NCBI GenBank assembly: GCA_036491755.1
Contig: DASXBJ010000147.1
Location: 1-12,783, forward strand
DNA length: 12,783 nt
Source: DASXBJ01 sp036491755
GTDB taxonomy: Bacteria; Chloroflexota; Dormibacteria; Dormibacterales; Dormibacteraceae
Reading direction: 5' to 3'
Positions 1 to 6,245 of this stretch are shown one piece after another; position 1 is the first letter of the stretch; every line of letters begins with the position of its first letter. Position numbers and translations under genes: made by a program. The notes under the pieces were generated by a model that was not told the origin of the DNA, searched no databases, and saw nothing but the letters and a program-made list of their open reading frames with translations.

Positions 1-1355
1 GCCGTCTCCTTCGCGATCATCGCCCGCCTCACGACAGCGGCGCCCCACGACCGGAACGGTTGCGGCGGAAACAGGTGGGGCTTCGAGTTGACCATCGGCA
101 GCCGGACCGCGTCGGTGTCGCGTCCGGTGGCCAGGTCGGCCAGGACCTGCCCGGCCAGGTTGGAGGGCGCCACGCCGTTGCCTGTGTAGCCCAGCGCATA
201 GAAGACGTTGCCCGGCTCGAGAGTGCCGAACACAGGCAGGTGGGTTGGCGACACGTCGATCGGGCCGCCCCAACCGTCCTCGATCGGCACGTCCGCGAAG
301 CTGGGGAACATGAGGCGGAATCCCTCGGCGGCCTGAGCGACCGCGCGCGAGTCATGGGTAAACGCGTCGTCGATCGTGCGGCGGGCACGGCCGCCGCCTC
401 CGCCGAAGGCGATGCGTCCGTCGCGAGTCGTGCGGAAGTAGCGCAGCGAGGTGCGGAAGTCCGAGATGACCTCGCCTCCTGTCCAGCCGATCTGCGCCAG
501 GCGCTCTGTCGCCGGCGCAGTGAGGACGATGTACGAGCTCCAGGCCACGATCCGGCGGCTGAGCTCCGGCCAGCCCGTGGCCCACGCGTTCAGCGCCAGC
601 ACGACATTTTTCGCGCGCACCTCGCCGCCGGACGTCGTGAGCACGGCCGGCCGTCCGGGCTTCCAGCTGGTCACGGTCGTTCCTTCGTGGATCGTCACGC
701 CCTTCTGCATGACAGCGCGGCGCAGGCCGCGAACCAGGAATCCTGGGTGGACCGACGCGGCGTCTCGCATGAACGCGCCAGAGCGAAATGCGGGCGACGC
801 GCAGCGCTCGCGGACCTCGGCGTGGCTGAGCTCACGCAGCTCGTCCGGCGCGCCGACCTCCCGCGCCAGGTCGATCATGGCCTGGCAGGTGTGTTCGTGC
901 GCCGGCGCAGTGACGGCGTACATGTAGCCGGACTTCCTGAACCACGCGTCGACGCCGCTGCTCGCGCAGAACTCGCCGATGCCGTCGATGCTGGCCGAGA
1001 TGGCCCGGCATGCCTTCACCGCCGCCTCGCGGCCGTACAGCGTCACGAGGCCGTCCAGCTCGTCCCACCATCCGCTGGCAAAGCCGCCATTGCGACCGCT
1101 CGGGCCGCCGCCGCAGATGTCCCGCTCCAGGACCACGACGCCGAGATCGGGATTGGCCCGCACCAGGAAATACGCGGTCCACAGGCCGGTGAAGCCGCCT
1201 CCGATGATGGCCACGTCCGCCTGCACTTGGCCCTTCGGCGGCGGCGCGGCGCCATCGGTCTCGAGGGCCAGCGCTTCGCGAAGCCACCAGCTGCGCTGGG
1301 CTCCCGGTGTCCGCGCCAGCCCCGTGAGGTTGAGGTCTGGCGCCGCCTGGCTCAC
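1..1355 (-). CDS. FAD-dependent amine oxidoreductase (DAO family, PuuB-like), 3' end outside window
   Basis: The reverse-strand frame is open from a GTG at 1355 to the window edge (451 codons and 2 bases, no stop), so the C-terminus is missing. Near residues 48-58 there is a Rossmann dinucleotide motif, ADVAIIGGGFTGLW, followed by an acidic strand end (VVVLERD). Next come GRNGGF (about 88-92), typical of the DAO/gamma-glutamylputrescine oxidase group, and a C-terminal GYTGNGVAPSNLAG segment that binds FAD in this family. The last visible residues (about PQPFRSWGAAVVRRAM) resemble the normal family end, so little is lost. It probably oxidises an amine or glutamylated amine to an aldehyde with release of H2O2 and ammonia in the cytosol. 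The nearby polyamine/GABA operon supports that, but the substrate is inferred. The start is uncertain: GTG 1355 keeps the usual N-terminal aromatic segment (RSWWL) but has no clear Shine-Dalgarno; an upstream in-frame TTG also exists. The ATG at about 1374 is out of frame. Confidence 0.88.
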   Translation of the reverse strand, partial: MSQAAPDLNLTGLARTPGAQRSWWLREALALETDGAAPPPKGQVQADVAIIGGGFTGLWTAYFLVRANPDLGVVVLERDICGGGPSGRNGGFASGWWDELDGLVTLYGREAAVKACRAISASIDGIGEFCASSGVDAWFRKSGYMYAVTAPAHEHTCQAMIDLAREVGAPDELRELSHAEVRERCASPAFRSGAFMRDAASVHPGFLVRGLRRAVMQKGVTIHEGTTVTSWKPGRPAVLTTSGGEVRAKNVVLALNAWATGWPELSRRIVAWSSYIVLTAPATERLAQIGWTGGEVISDFRTSLRYFRTTRDGRIAFGGGGGRARRTIDDAFTHDSRAVAQAAEGFRLMFPSFADVPIEDGWGGPIDVSPTHLPVFGTLEPGNVFYALGYTGNGVAPSNLAGQVLADLATGRDTDAVRLPMVNSKPHLFPPQPFRSWGAAVVRRAMIAKET

Positions 1356-1412
1356 CGGGATAGTCTGGCGGCATGAAGCTCGAGGGCACCGGGCGGCCGG
1401 CCGGCCCAACCG

Positions 1413-1441
1413 TTGAGCAGGATTGATTCCTGGCTGATAAT
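1413..1441 (+). promoter_or_regulatory. Sigma-70-type promoter, probably giving a leaderless mRNA
   Basis: TTGAGC (1413-1418) and GATAAT (1436-1441) are separated by exactly 17 bp, matching the sigma-70 consensus at 4/6 and 5/6. Only six bases lie between the -10 box and the ATG at 1448, so the expected transcription start falls on or next to the start codon. There is no Shine-Dalgarno upstream. This is the usual signature of a leaderless gene. Confidence 0.62.
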
Positions 1442-1447
1442 GAGCCC

Positions 1448-1738
1448 ATGGATTTGAGCGAGCTTCTGCAGATCATCGCGTTGATCGTCTTCATCGTGTC
1501 AGCCATCGGTTGGAGCTACAAGAAGACCAACCTGATCGCGGTTGGACTTGCCCTGTGGGTGCTATCGCTGTTCATCGGATCGCTTTCCAGCCTGACGCTG
1601 AGCCTCATCCTTCTGATCCTTGCATTCATCGCGTTCGTGCTGGCCGCCATCGGTTGGGGATACAAGAAGATCGAGATGCTCGCCGTTGGATTCGCCCTGT
1701 GGGCGGCCTCGGCGCTCATCCACCTGATCATCAAGTAG
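1448..1738 (+). CDS. Small tandem-duplicated four-helix membrane protein, function unknown
   Basis: A 96-residue, almost wholly hydrophobic protein. It consists of two copies of one unit offset by exactly 48 residues. Residues 19-26 (AIGWSYKK) match 67-74 (AIGWGYKK), and 31-37 (AVGLALW) match 79-85 (AVGFALW). Each unit has two predicted transmembrane helices (about 5-22 and 28-46; about 51-70 and 77-95) joined by a short basic YKK loop. The positive-inside rule puts both YKK loops in the cytoplasm and both termini outside. DNA identity between the copies is also visible, with an offset of 144 bp. Single-unit proteins of about 45-50 residues with a similar pattern are, from memory, common in related bacteria, so this looks like a fused duplication. 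It is the first gene of a unit with the SRPBCC gene, whose ribosome site overlaps its stop. No function can be assigned. Confidence 0.8.
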   Translation: MDLSELLQIIALIVFIVSAIGWSYKKTNLIAVGLALWVLSLFIGSLSSLTLSLILLILAFIAFVLAAIGWGYKKIEMLAVGFALWAASALIHLIIK

Positions 1739-1741
1739 GGA
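1737..1741 (+). promoter_or_regulatory. Ribosome binding site of the SRPBCC gene
   Basis: AGGGA lies five bases before the ATG at 1747 and overlaps the TAG stop (1736-1738) of the upstream membrane protein. This suggests translational coupling, and it fixes the SRPBCC start at 1747 although the frame is open further upstream. Confidence 0.6.
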
Positions 1742-1746
1742 CGGAT

Positions 1747-2190
1747 ATGGCTTACTCGGCCACGTACAACGTGGATGTCAACGCCCCGCCGGCCAAGGTG
1801 TTCGACTACGTCGCGGACGTGTCCCGCCACGGCGAGTGGGGGAGCGAGCCCGACCACATGAAGGTGACGGCCGAGAAGTCGGGTCCGGCGACAGTGGGTG
1901 CGCGATACAAGGCAGACGGAATGCTGAACGGCAAGTCCAACGCGTCGGTGGTGACGATCACGGCGCTCGAGGCGCCCAAGCGCCTGGCGTTCGACGCCGA
2001 GGACGCGAACTCCATCTTTCACCACGAGTTCGTGTTCACGCCGGCGGGGAGCGGGACGCATGTCGTGCGGAACGTGACGATGACCAAGGGGCCGTTCTAT
2101 TTCCCGCTCGTCCTGGCCATCTTCAAGAGCACGGTGCTGAAGAACTACAACGGGGCGATGTCGAACTTGAAAGCGAAGATGGAGGCGTAG
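1747..2190 (+). CDS. SRPBCC / polyketide cyclase-like lipid-binding fold protein
   Basis: A 147-residue protein. It opens with a beta strand and helix typical of the START/Bet v 1-like SRPBCC fold (VDVNAPPAKVFDYVADVSRHGEW, residues about 9-31), followed by alternating strands. It ends in a long C-terminal helix (about 118-147) that in this fold closes over a hydrophobic cavity. The length is normal for the Polyketide_cyc2 group. Members bind or transform hydrophobic ligands; most small bacterial ones have no assigned ligand and none can be read here. The ATG at 1747 is chosen because it has a Shine-Dalgarno and begins at the fold boundary. It sits 8 nt after the duplicated membrane protein and is probably co-transcribed with it, so a membrane-associated lipid role is possible but inferred. 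It converges on the potC end, with a palindromic repeat between them. Confidence 0.85.
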   Translation: MAYSATYNVDVNAPPAKVFDYVADVSRHGEWGSEPDHMKVTAEKSGPATVGARYKADGMLNGKSNASVVTITALEAPKRLAFDAEDANSIFHHEFVFTPAGSGTHVVRNVTMTKGPFYFPLVLAIFKSTVLKNYNGAMSNLKAKMEA

Positions 2191-2220
2191 GGCCGCCACT
2201 CCTGACGATTAGAGGGGACC

Positions 2221-2262
2221 TACGCCCCTCACCCTAACCCTCTCCCCGAAGGGGAGAGGGGA
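2221..2262. repeat. Palindromic intergenic repeat, copy A (divergent copy)
   Basis: This 42-base element matches the repeats at 10390-10431 and 12709-12750 at 39 of 42 positions by manual alignment (differences at element positions 11, 16 and 30). It contains a perfect 10-bp hairpin. It sits between the convergent SRPBCC and potC genes, as expected for a REP-like intergenic element. Confidence 0.85.
2238..2260. terminator. Hairpin between convergent genes, possible bidirectional terminator or mRNA stabiliser
   Basis: CCCTCTCCCC (2238-2247), loop GAA, then GGGGAGAGGG (2251-2260): a perfect 10-bp GC-rich stem. It lies 48 nt past the SRPBCC stop and 4 nt past the potC stop on the other strand. 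There is no U-tract on either strand, so classical intrinsic termination is doubtful. Protection of 3' ends is equally possible. A second small stem (GAGGGG/CCCCTC) sits just before it, around 2212-2230. Confidence 0.45.
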
Positions 2263-2263
2263 A

Positions 2264-3070
2264 TCACCTGGCGGCTACTCGGGCTGCGCCGCCGCCGCCG
2301 GTCAGGCGGGCGGCGAACAGGACCGGGATCACGGTGACCAGGATCACGAACGAGACCACGACGTTCACCTCAGGCAGGAGCACACCGTGGCGGATCTGGC
2401 CGAAGATCCAGATCGGCAGGGTGCTCTGGGCGCCGGCGGTGAACGTGGTGACGATCACCTCGTCGAATGACAGCGCGAAAGCGAGCATGGCGCCCGCCAC
2501 CACAGAGGTCGAGATGAGGGGCAGTGTGATGTCACGAAACACCTGGAACCCGTTGGCCCCCAGATCCATCGCCGCCTCGACCAGCGAGCCCTGCGTGCGG
2601 CGCAGGCGCGCGATCACGTTGTTGTAGACGACCACGATGCAGAACGTGGTGTGGCCGACGACGATCGTCCAGATCGACAGCTGGATGTTGTTGAAGCTGA
2701 AGAATGCGTTGAGTGCGATGCCCGTGATGATGCCGGGCAGAGCCAGCGGAAGGATGAACATGAGGCTGACCACCTCGCGGCCGAAGAAATCAGTGCGATG
2801 GATCGCGAAAGCCGCGCACGACCCGAGCACCAACGCGATGACGGTCGCCACCAGGCCAACCTGCAGGGAGAGGCCGAGCGCGGTCCGGACGTTGTCGTCA
2901 TTCCATGTGGCGCTGAACCATTTCAACGTCAACCCGGGGATCGGCCAGCTCTCGACGTTCGACGTGTTGAACGCGTAGAAGAAGATCAACAGGAGCGGAA
3001 GAAAAAGAAAAACGAGGATCAGCGCGACCCACACCCGCAAGAGAATTCGAGCCCCGATCCCCTCCACCAT
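2264..3070 (-). CDS. potC: Polyamine-type ABC transporter permease (PotC-like)
   Basis: A 268-residue inner-membrane permease, the second of the two in this importer. A hydrophobic first helix (about 9-33) is followed by an extracytoplasmic segment with the family-typical LTLKWFSATWNDDNV stretch (about 48-61), then about five further helices. The cytoplasmic EAA loop is clear: EAAMDLGANGFQVFRDITLP, with EAA at 165-167 and G171. This contacts the ATPase. SFDEVIVTTFTAG after it is characteristic of PotC/YdcV permeases. The length is normal. The ATG abuts the potB stop directly (TAG then ATG), which implies translational coupling. It is the last gene of the operon. The C-terminus ends in a glycine-rich tail of no recognised role. 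Substrate specificity cannot be read from the permease; polyamine is inferred from the family and the neighbours. Confidence 0.93.
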   Translation of the reverse strand: MVEGIGARILLRVWVALILVFLFLPLLLIFFYAFNTSNVESWPIPGLTLKWFSATWNDDNVRTALGLSLQVGLVATVIALVLGSCAAFAIHRTDFFGREVVSLMFILPLALPGIITGIALNAFFSFNNIQLSIWTIVVGHTTFCIVVVYNNVIARLRRTQGSLVEAAMDLGANGFQVFRDITLPLISTSVVAGAMLAFALSFDEVIVTTFTAGAQSTLPIWIFGQIRHGVLLPEVNVVVSFVILVTVIPVLFAARLTGGGGAARVAAR

Positions 3071-3985
3071 CTACAGGGCCTCGAACGCGCCCAGGCGCTG
3101 AGCGATGGTGAGGTAGATGGCCATCACGGCGATGGGAACCATGGTCAGGGCGGCTGCGAACGGCACGTTGTTGGCGATGCCGATATTGGCGTAGACGACG
3201 TTGCCGATGAGATTGGAGCTTGCCCCGCCGATGAGAATCGGGGTGATGTAGTCGCCCAGGGTGAGCGAGAAAGTGAAGATCGAGCCGGCGATCACCCCCG
3301 GCAGCACCAGCGGCAGGACCACGTCGCGCAAGGTCCGCCAGCGGCGAGCGCCCAGGTCGGCCGCGGCCTCGAGCAGCGACTCCGGCATGCGCTCCAGGGC
3401 CGCGTAGACCGGGATGATCATGAACGGCAGCCAGATGTAGGAGAACACGAGCCACATCGCGACGTTCGAATAGCCGATGTTGGCCGGCGGCAGCCCGATC
3501 GACTGCAGGCTCCAGTTGAGTAGGCCGCTGTGGTTGAGGATCAGGATCCACGCGTACAGACGCGCGAGGTAGCTCGCCCAGAGGGGCAGTAGAACGGCGG
3601 CGAACAGAGCGGTCTGCCACCTGCGTGAGGCGACCCGGGCCATGTAATACGCGAACGGAAACGCCAGGACAGCGTCGGTGATGGTGACGAGCGCCGCCAG
3701 CAGGACCGTGCGGCCGATGATCGTTCCATACGTCGAGTCCGAAACGATGGTCGTGAAGTTGTCCAGGCTCCACGACTGCACGATCTGGGTGGTGAAAGGG
3801 TCGATGGTCCAGAAGGCCGTGACCAGGAGCAGCACCAGCGCCGCGAAATAGATCAGGACAAACCACCCGACGGGCGGCGCCAGGAGCAGGAGCGGGCGCA
3901 GCCACGGATGGCGCCAGAAAAGTCCCTGGAGAGGGGCGGCTCCGGCCCCTTTGGACGGGAGCCGCCCGGTCGTCTTTACCGCCAA
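3071..3985 (-). CDS. potB: Polyamine-type ABC transporter permease (PotB-like)
   Basis: First permease of the importer: six predicted helices, beginning with the segment around WLRPLLLLAPPVGWFVLIYF. The EAA loop reads EAAADLGARRWRTLRDVVLP (EAA at 206-208 counted from the chosen start), the contact site for the ATPase. The start is ambiguous. TTG at 3985 lies just after the stop of the binding protein and gives 304 residues, but its Shine-Dalgarno is poor. A GTG at 4066 would add 27 residues, has no Shine-Dalgarno, and would overlap the preceding gene by 71 nt. PotB-type proteins normally begin close to the first helix, so even the TTG form has a longer polar N-terminus than usual. A stable hairpin (3934-3967) lies in the first codons and may limit translation relative to the binding protein. 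The downstream potC starts immediately after this stop. Confidence 0.9.
   Translation of the reverse strand: MAVKTTGRLPSKGAGAAPLQGLFWRHPWLRPLLLLAPPVGWFVLIYFAALVLLLVTAFWTIDPFTTQIVQSWSLDNFTTIVSDSTYGTIIGRTVLLAALVTITDAVLAFPFAYYMARVASRRWQTALFAAVLLPLWASYLARLYAWILILNHSGLLNWSLQSIGLPPANIGYSNVAMWLVFSYIWLPFMIIPVYAALERMPESLLEAAADLGARRWRTLRDVVLPLVLPGVIAGSIFTFSLTLGDYITPILIGGASSNLIGNVVYANIGIANNVPFAAALTMVPIAVMAIYLTIAQRLGAFEAL
3934..3967 (-). promoter_or_regulatory. Stem-loop at the binding-protein/permease junction
   Basis: GGGCGGCTCC (3934-3943) and GGAGCCGCCC (3958-3967) form a perfect 10-bp inverted repeat with a 14-nt loop. It lies 29 nt downstream of the binding-protein stop in transcription order and within the first codons of the permease. 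Stem-loops here in other importer operons (for example malE-malF) stabilise the binding-protein mRNA and give it higher expression; that role is inferred. Confidence 0.45.
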
Positions 3986-3995
3986 GTGGTGGCCG

Positions 3996-5204
3996 CTAGC
4001 CCTTGATCGTCGTCCAGGCTGAAACCCAGTCGGCGTAGGGGATGCAGCTGTTGCTGCCGTCGTCACAGGTGGCGAGCGGCGTCTTCCAGAACTTGATGGT
4101 GTTGAAGTACGCGGCGCCGGTCTCGTCGGCGTGGTACTGCTTGCACGAGCCGGACTGCAGGGCGTCCATCTGGGCGCACGCCTTGCTGTTGACGGGAGTC
4201 TCGCCGAAGGAAAGTGCCTGTTCCGCCTGCACCTGGGCGGTGCTGACCCACTTCGCCCACATGTAAGCGCAGTTGGGGTGAGCCGCCTTGGTGGCCAGCA
4301 TCCACGTGTCTGCCCAGCCGGTGGCGCCCTCCTGGGGGATCGTGTCCGCGAAGTCTGAGCCGTTGGGCAGCCCCTTGAGCTGGATCGTCTGATATGGCCA
4401 GGCGGCGCCGACCACGACGTCCTGGTTCTGGAACAGTGTGATCTCGTCGGCCGCCAGCGACCAGTAGTGCTTGATCAGCGGCTGCTGCGACTTGAGCAGC
4501 GCCACGGTGGCATCAAATTGAGGCCTCGTGAGCTCGTAGGGGTCCGTGATCCCCAGGCTCGGCTTCGTCTTCATCAGATACAGCGCGCCGTCGGCGATCT
4601 GGATCGGGTTGTCGGGGACCGTCACCAGGCCCTGGTACGCCTTGTCGTAGATGACGCTCCAGCTCGTCGGCGCGGTGGTGAACTTCTTGGTGTTGTAGAG
4701 GAGCGTGTTCGGTCCCCACTGCAGAGAGATGCCGTAGTGCACGCCGCTGATCGTGTTGTACGGAGGCGACTTGAAGTACGCCTGGAAGTTCTGGTAGTCG
4801 GGGATCAGGTCGGTGTTCATCGGCTTGACGTCGCCGCTGTAGATCAGCCGCAGGTCGGCGTCTCCGGAGGCCGAGACCATGTCCCACTGGCCGCCGCCGC
4901 CATCCTTCATCAGGCTCACCATCTCATCGGAGGAGCCTGCCGGGTGGAGGTTGAGCTTGCAGCCGGTGGCCGCGGTGAACGGGTCGGCCCACGACTTGTC
5001 GGCGTAGCCGTCCCAGAGGATGAGGTTGAGCTGACCTTCGCCTGCGCCGATCGACGCCTGCGGCTTCATGGTTGCCGTCGGCGGCGGCGCGATGGTTGAG
5101 CCGGTCGCCGTGCTGCTTGATCCACACGCCGTCACCGTCACGACGGCGGCGGCGGCAAGGCATGCCCACCTCAGCAGGCTTGTCGACGATTCTGTTGCAC
5201 GCAT
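3996..5204 (-). CDS. Polyamine-type ABC transporter substrate-binding lipoprotein (PotD/YdcS-like)
   Basis: A 402-residue exported lipoprotein. It has a basic N-terminus, a hydrophobic core (about 9-24) and lipobox VTAC, with lipidated Cys27, followed by a Ser/Thr/Pro-rich tether to about 50. The mature domain starts with LNLILWDGYADKSW (60-72), the usual first strand of PotD-type proteins. Residues 296-300 (GWADT) place W297 and D299 where PotD has its ligand-binding W-x-D, so a cationic amine ligand is likely; this alignment was made by eye. The mature protein has six cysteines (82, 312, 343, 354, 380, 387), more than typical proteobacterial PotD and suggestive of disulfides. It lies between the ATPase and permease genes, 5 nt after the potA stop, with a strong Shine-Dalgarno inside the potA end. 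The ligand (putrescine, spermidine, GABA-like or other) cannot be decided from sequence. Confidence 0.92.
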   Translation of the reverse strand: MRATESSTSLLRWACLAAAAVVTVTACGSSSTATGSTIAPPPTATMKPQASIGAGEGQLNLILWDGYADKSWADPFTAATGCKLNLHPAGSSDEMVSLMKDGGGGQWDMVSASGDADLRLIYSGDVKPMNTDLIPDYQNFQAYFKSPPYNTISGVHYGISLQWGPNTLLYNTKKFTTAPTSWSVIYDKAYQGLVTVPDNPIQIADGALYLMKTKPSLGITDPYELTRPQFDATVALLKSQQPLIKHYWSLAADEITLFQNQDVVVGAAWPYQTIQLKGLPNGSDFADTIPQEGATGWADTWMLATKAAHPNCAYMWAKWVSTAQVQAEQALSFGETPVNSKACAQMDALQSGSCKQYHADETGAAYFNTIKFWKTPLATCDDGSNSCIPYADWVSAWTTIKG

Positions 5205-5209
5205 CTTCT

Positions 5210-6235
5210 CTACCTCTCCTTGCTCTCCAGCACGAACGTGTGATCCTTGGTCCAGGCGAGCCTCACCGGCCGGCCTTGGTACTTCTGGGCGTCGCCTGTG
5301 GCGTCAATATTCTGGCGCACCGCGACGAGCTGCTCCCCGCGATTTAACCTGACGACGTAGCGCGTCGACATGCCGACGTACACAACCTCTTCGACGGTGC
5401 CTTGCTCGATCGTCATCCCGGGGTCGGCGTTTTCGCCCTCCGCGAGCATCCGGATCTTCTCCGGACGCACCACGAAGCGCACGCCATCGCGCGACAATAC
5501 ATTGGAGATCCCGATGAATCCAGCGACAAACTCGGTCGCGGGGCGCTCGTAAACCTCGACCGGCGAGCCGATCTGCTCGATCTGTCCGTTCGACATGACC
5601 GCCATCCGGTCGCTCATCGTCAGCGCCTCCTCCTGGTCGTGGGTCACGTAGACAAAGGTGATGCCGACCTCCTTCTGGATCTGTTTGAGCTCGATCTGCA
5701 TCTCCTGGCGCAATTTCAGGTCGAGCGCGCCCAGCGGTTCGTCGAGGAGGAGCACCTCGGGTTCGTTGATCACCGCGCGCGCGAGCGCAACCCGCTGGCG
5801 CTGGCCGCCTGAGAGCTGGTTGGGCTTGCGGTTCTCGAGGCCCGACAGCCGCACCATCTGCAGGGCGCGCTCGACGCGGTTGCGCCGCTCGGCTCCGGCC
5901 ACATGCTTGATGCGCAGCCCGTACCCGATGTTCTGGCCCACGGTCATGTGCGGGAAGAGCGCGTAGTCCTGGAAAACCGTGTTGGTCTCGCGCATGTGCG
6001 GGGGCAGCGAGGTGACGTCTCGGCCGCCGAGCTCGATGGTGCCCGAGTCGGGCCGCTCGAACCCGGCGATCATCCGGAGGAGCGTGGTCTTGCCGGAGCC
6101 GGACGGCCCGAGCAGGGTGAAGAACTCGCCCTCCTCGATCGCCAGGTCGACACCCGCCACCGCAACCACGTGGCCGTAGTTCTTGCGGACGCCGCGCAAT
6201 CGCAGCGCCGTCCTTTTTTTCGGGTCGGAATTCAA
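5210..6235 (-). CDS. potA: Polyamine-type ABC transporter ATP-binding protein (PotA-like)
   Basis: A 341-residue cytoplasmic ATPase that powers the PotB/PotC channel. All motifs are intact: Walker A GPSGSGKT (43-50), Q-loop Q89 in VFQDYALFPH, signature LSGGQRQR (141-148), Walker B VLLLDEP (161-167), D-loop GALD, and switch His199 (VTHDQEEALTMSDR). A C-terminal TOBE-like domain follows (about 250-338, including VVRPEKI), as in PotA and other CUT1/polyamine importers. The start is a TTG, 10 nt after the aldehyde dehydrogenase stop, with no evident Shine-Dalgarno. No better start lies before the first strand (LRLRGVRKNYG), so translation probably depends on coupling. The last codons (AAGGAGAGG) double as the ribosome site of the binding-protein gene. 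Confidence 0.94.
   Translation of the reverse strand: MNSDPKKRTALRLRGVRKNYGHVVAVAGVDLAIEEGEFFTLLGPSGSGKTTLLRMIAGFERPDSGTIELGGRDVTSLPPHMRETNTVFQDYALFPHMTVGQNIGYGLRIKHVAGAERRNRVERALQMVRLSGLENRKPNQLSGGQRQRVALARAVINEPEVLLLDEPLGALDLKLRQEMQIELKQIQKEVGITFVYVTHDQEEALTMSDRMAVMSNGQIEQIGSPVEVYERPATEFVAGFIGISNVLSRDGVRFVVRPEKIRMLAEGENADPGMTIEQGTVEEVVYVGMSTRYVVRLNRGEQLVAVRQNIDATGDAQKYQGRPVRLAWTKDHTFVLESKER
5213..5221 (-). promoter_or_regulatory. Shine-Dalgarno of the substrate-binding protein gene
   Basis: On the minus strand AAGGAGAGG lies 8 nt before the ATG at 5204 and is formed by the last codons of potA. This couples the two genes and supports high expression of the binding protein. Confidence 0.7.
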
Positions 6236-6245
6236 CGCGGTGGAA

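Noticed and set aside
60..1376. 438-codon open frame on the plus strand
   Set aside because: It is antisense to the FAD oxidoreductase, whose dinucleotide and GRNGGF motifs are clear in the minus strand. The plus frame has no recognisable features.
832..1506. Minus-strand frame starting with an ATG at 1506 or about 1374
   Set aside because: It is out of register with the FAD-binding motif and reads as an Arg/Gly-rich shadow. The real frame begins at the GTG at 1355 or slightly upstream.
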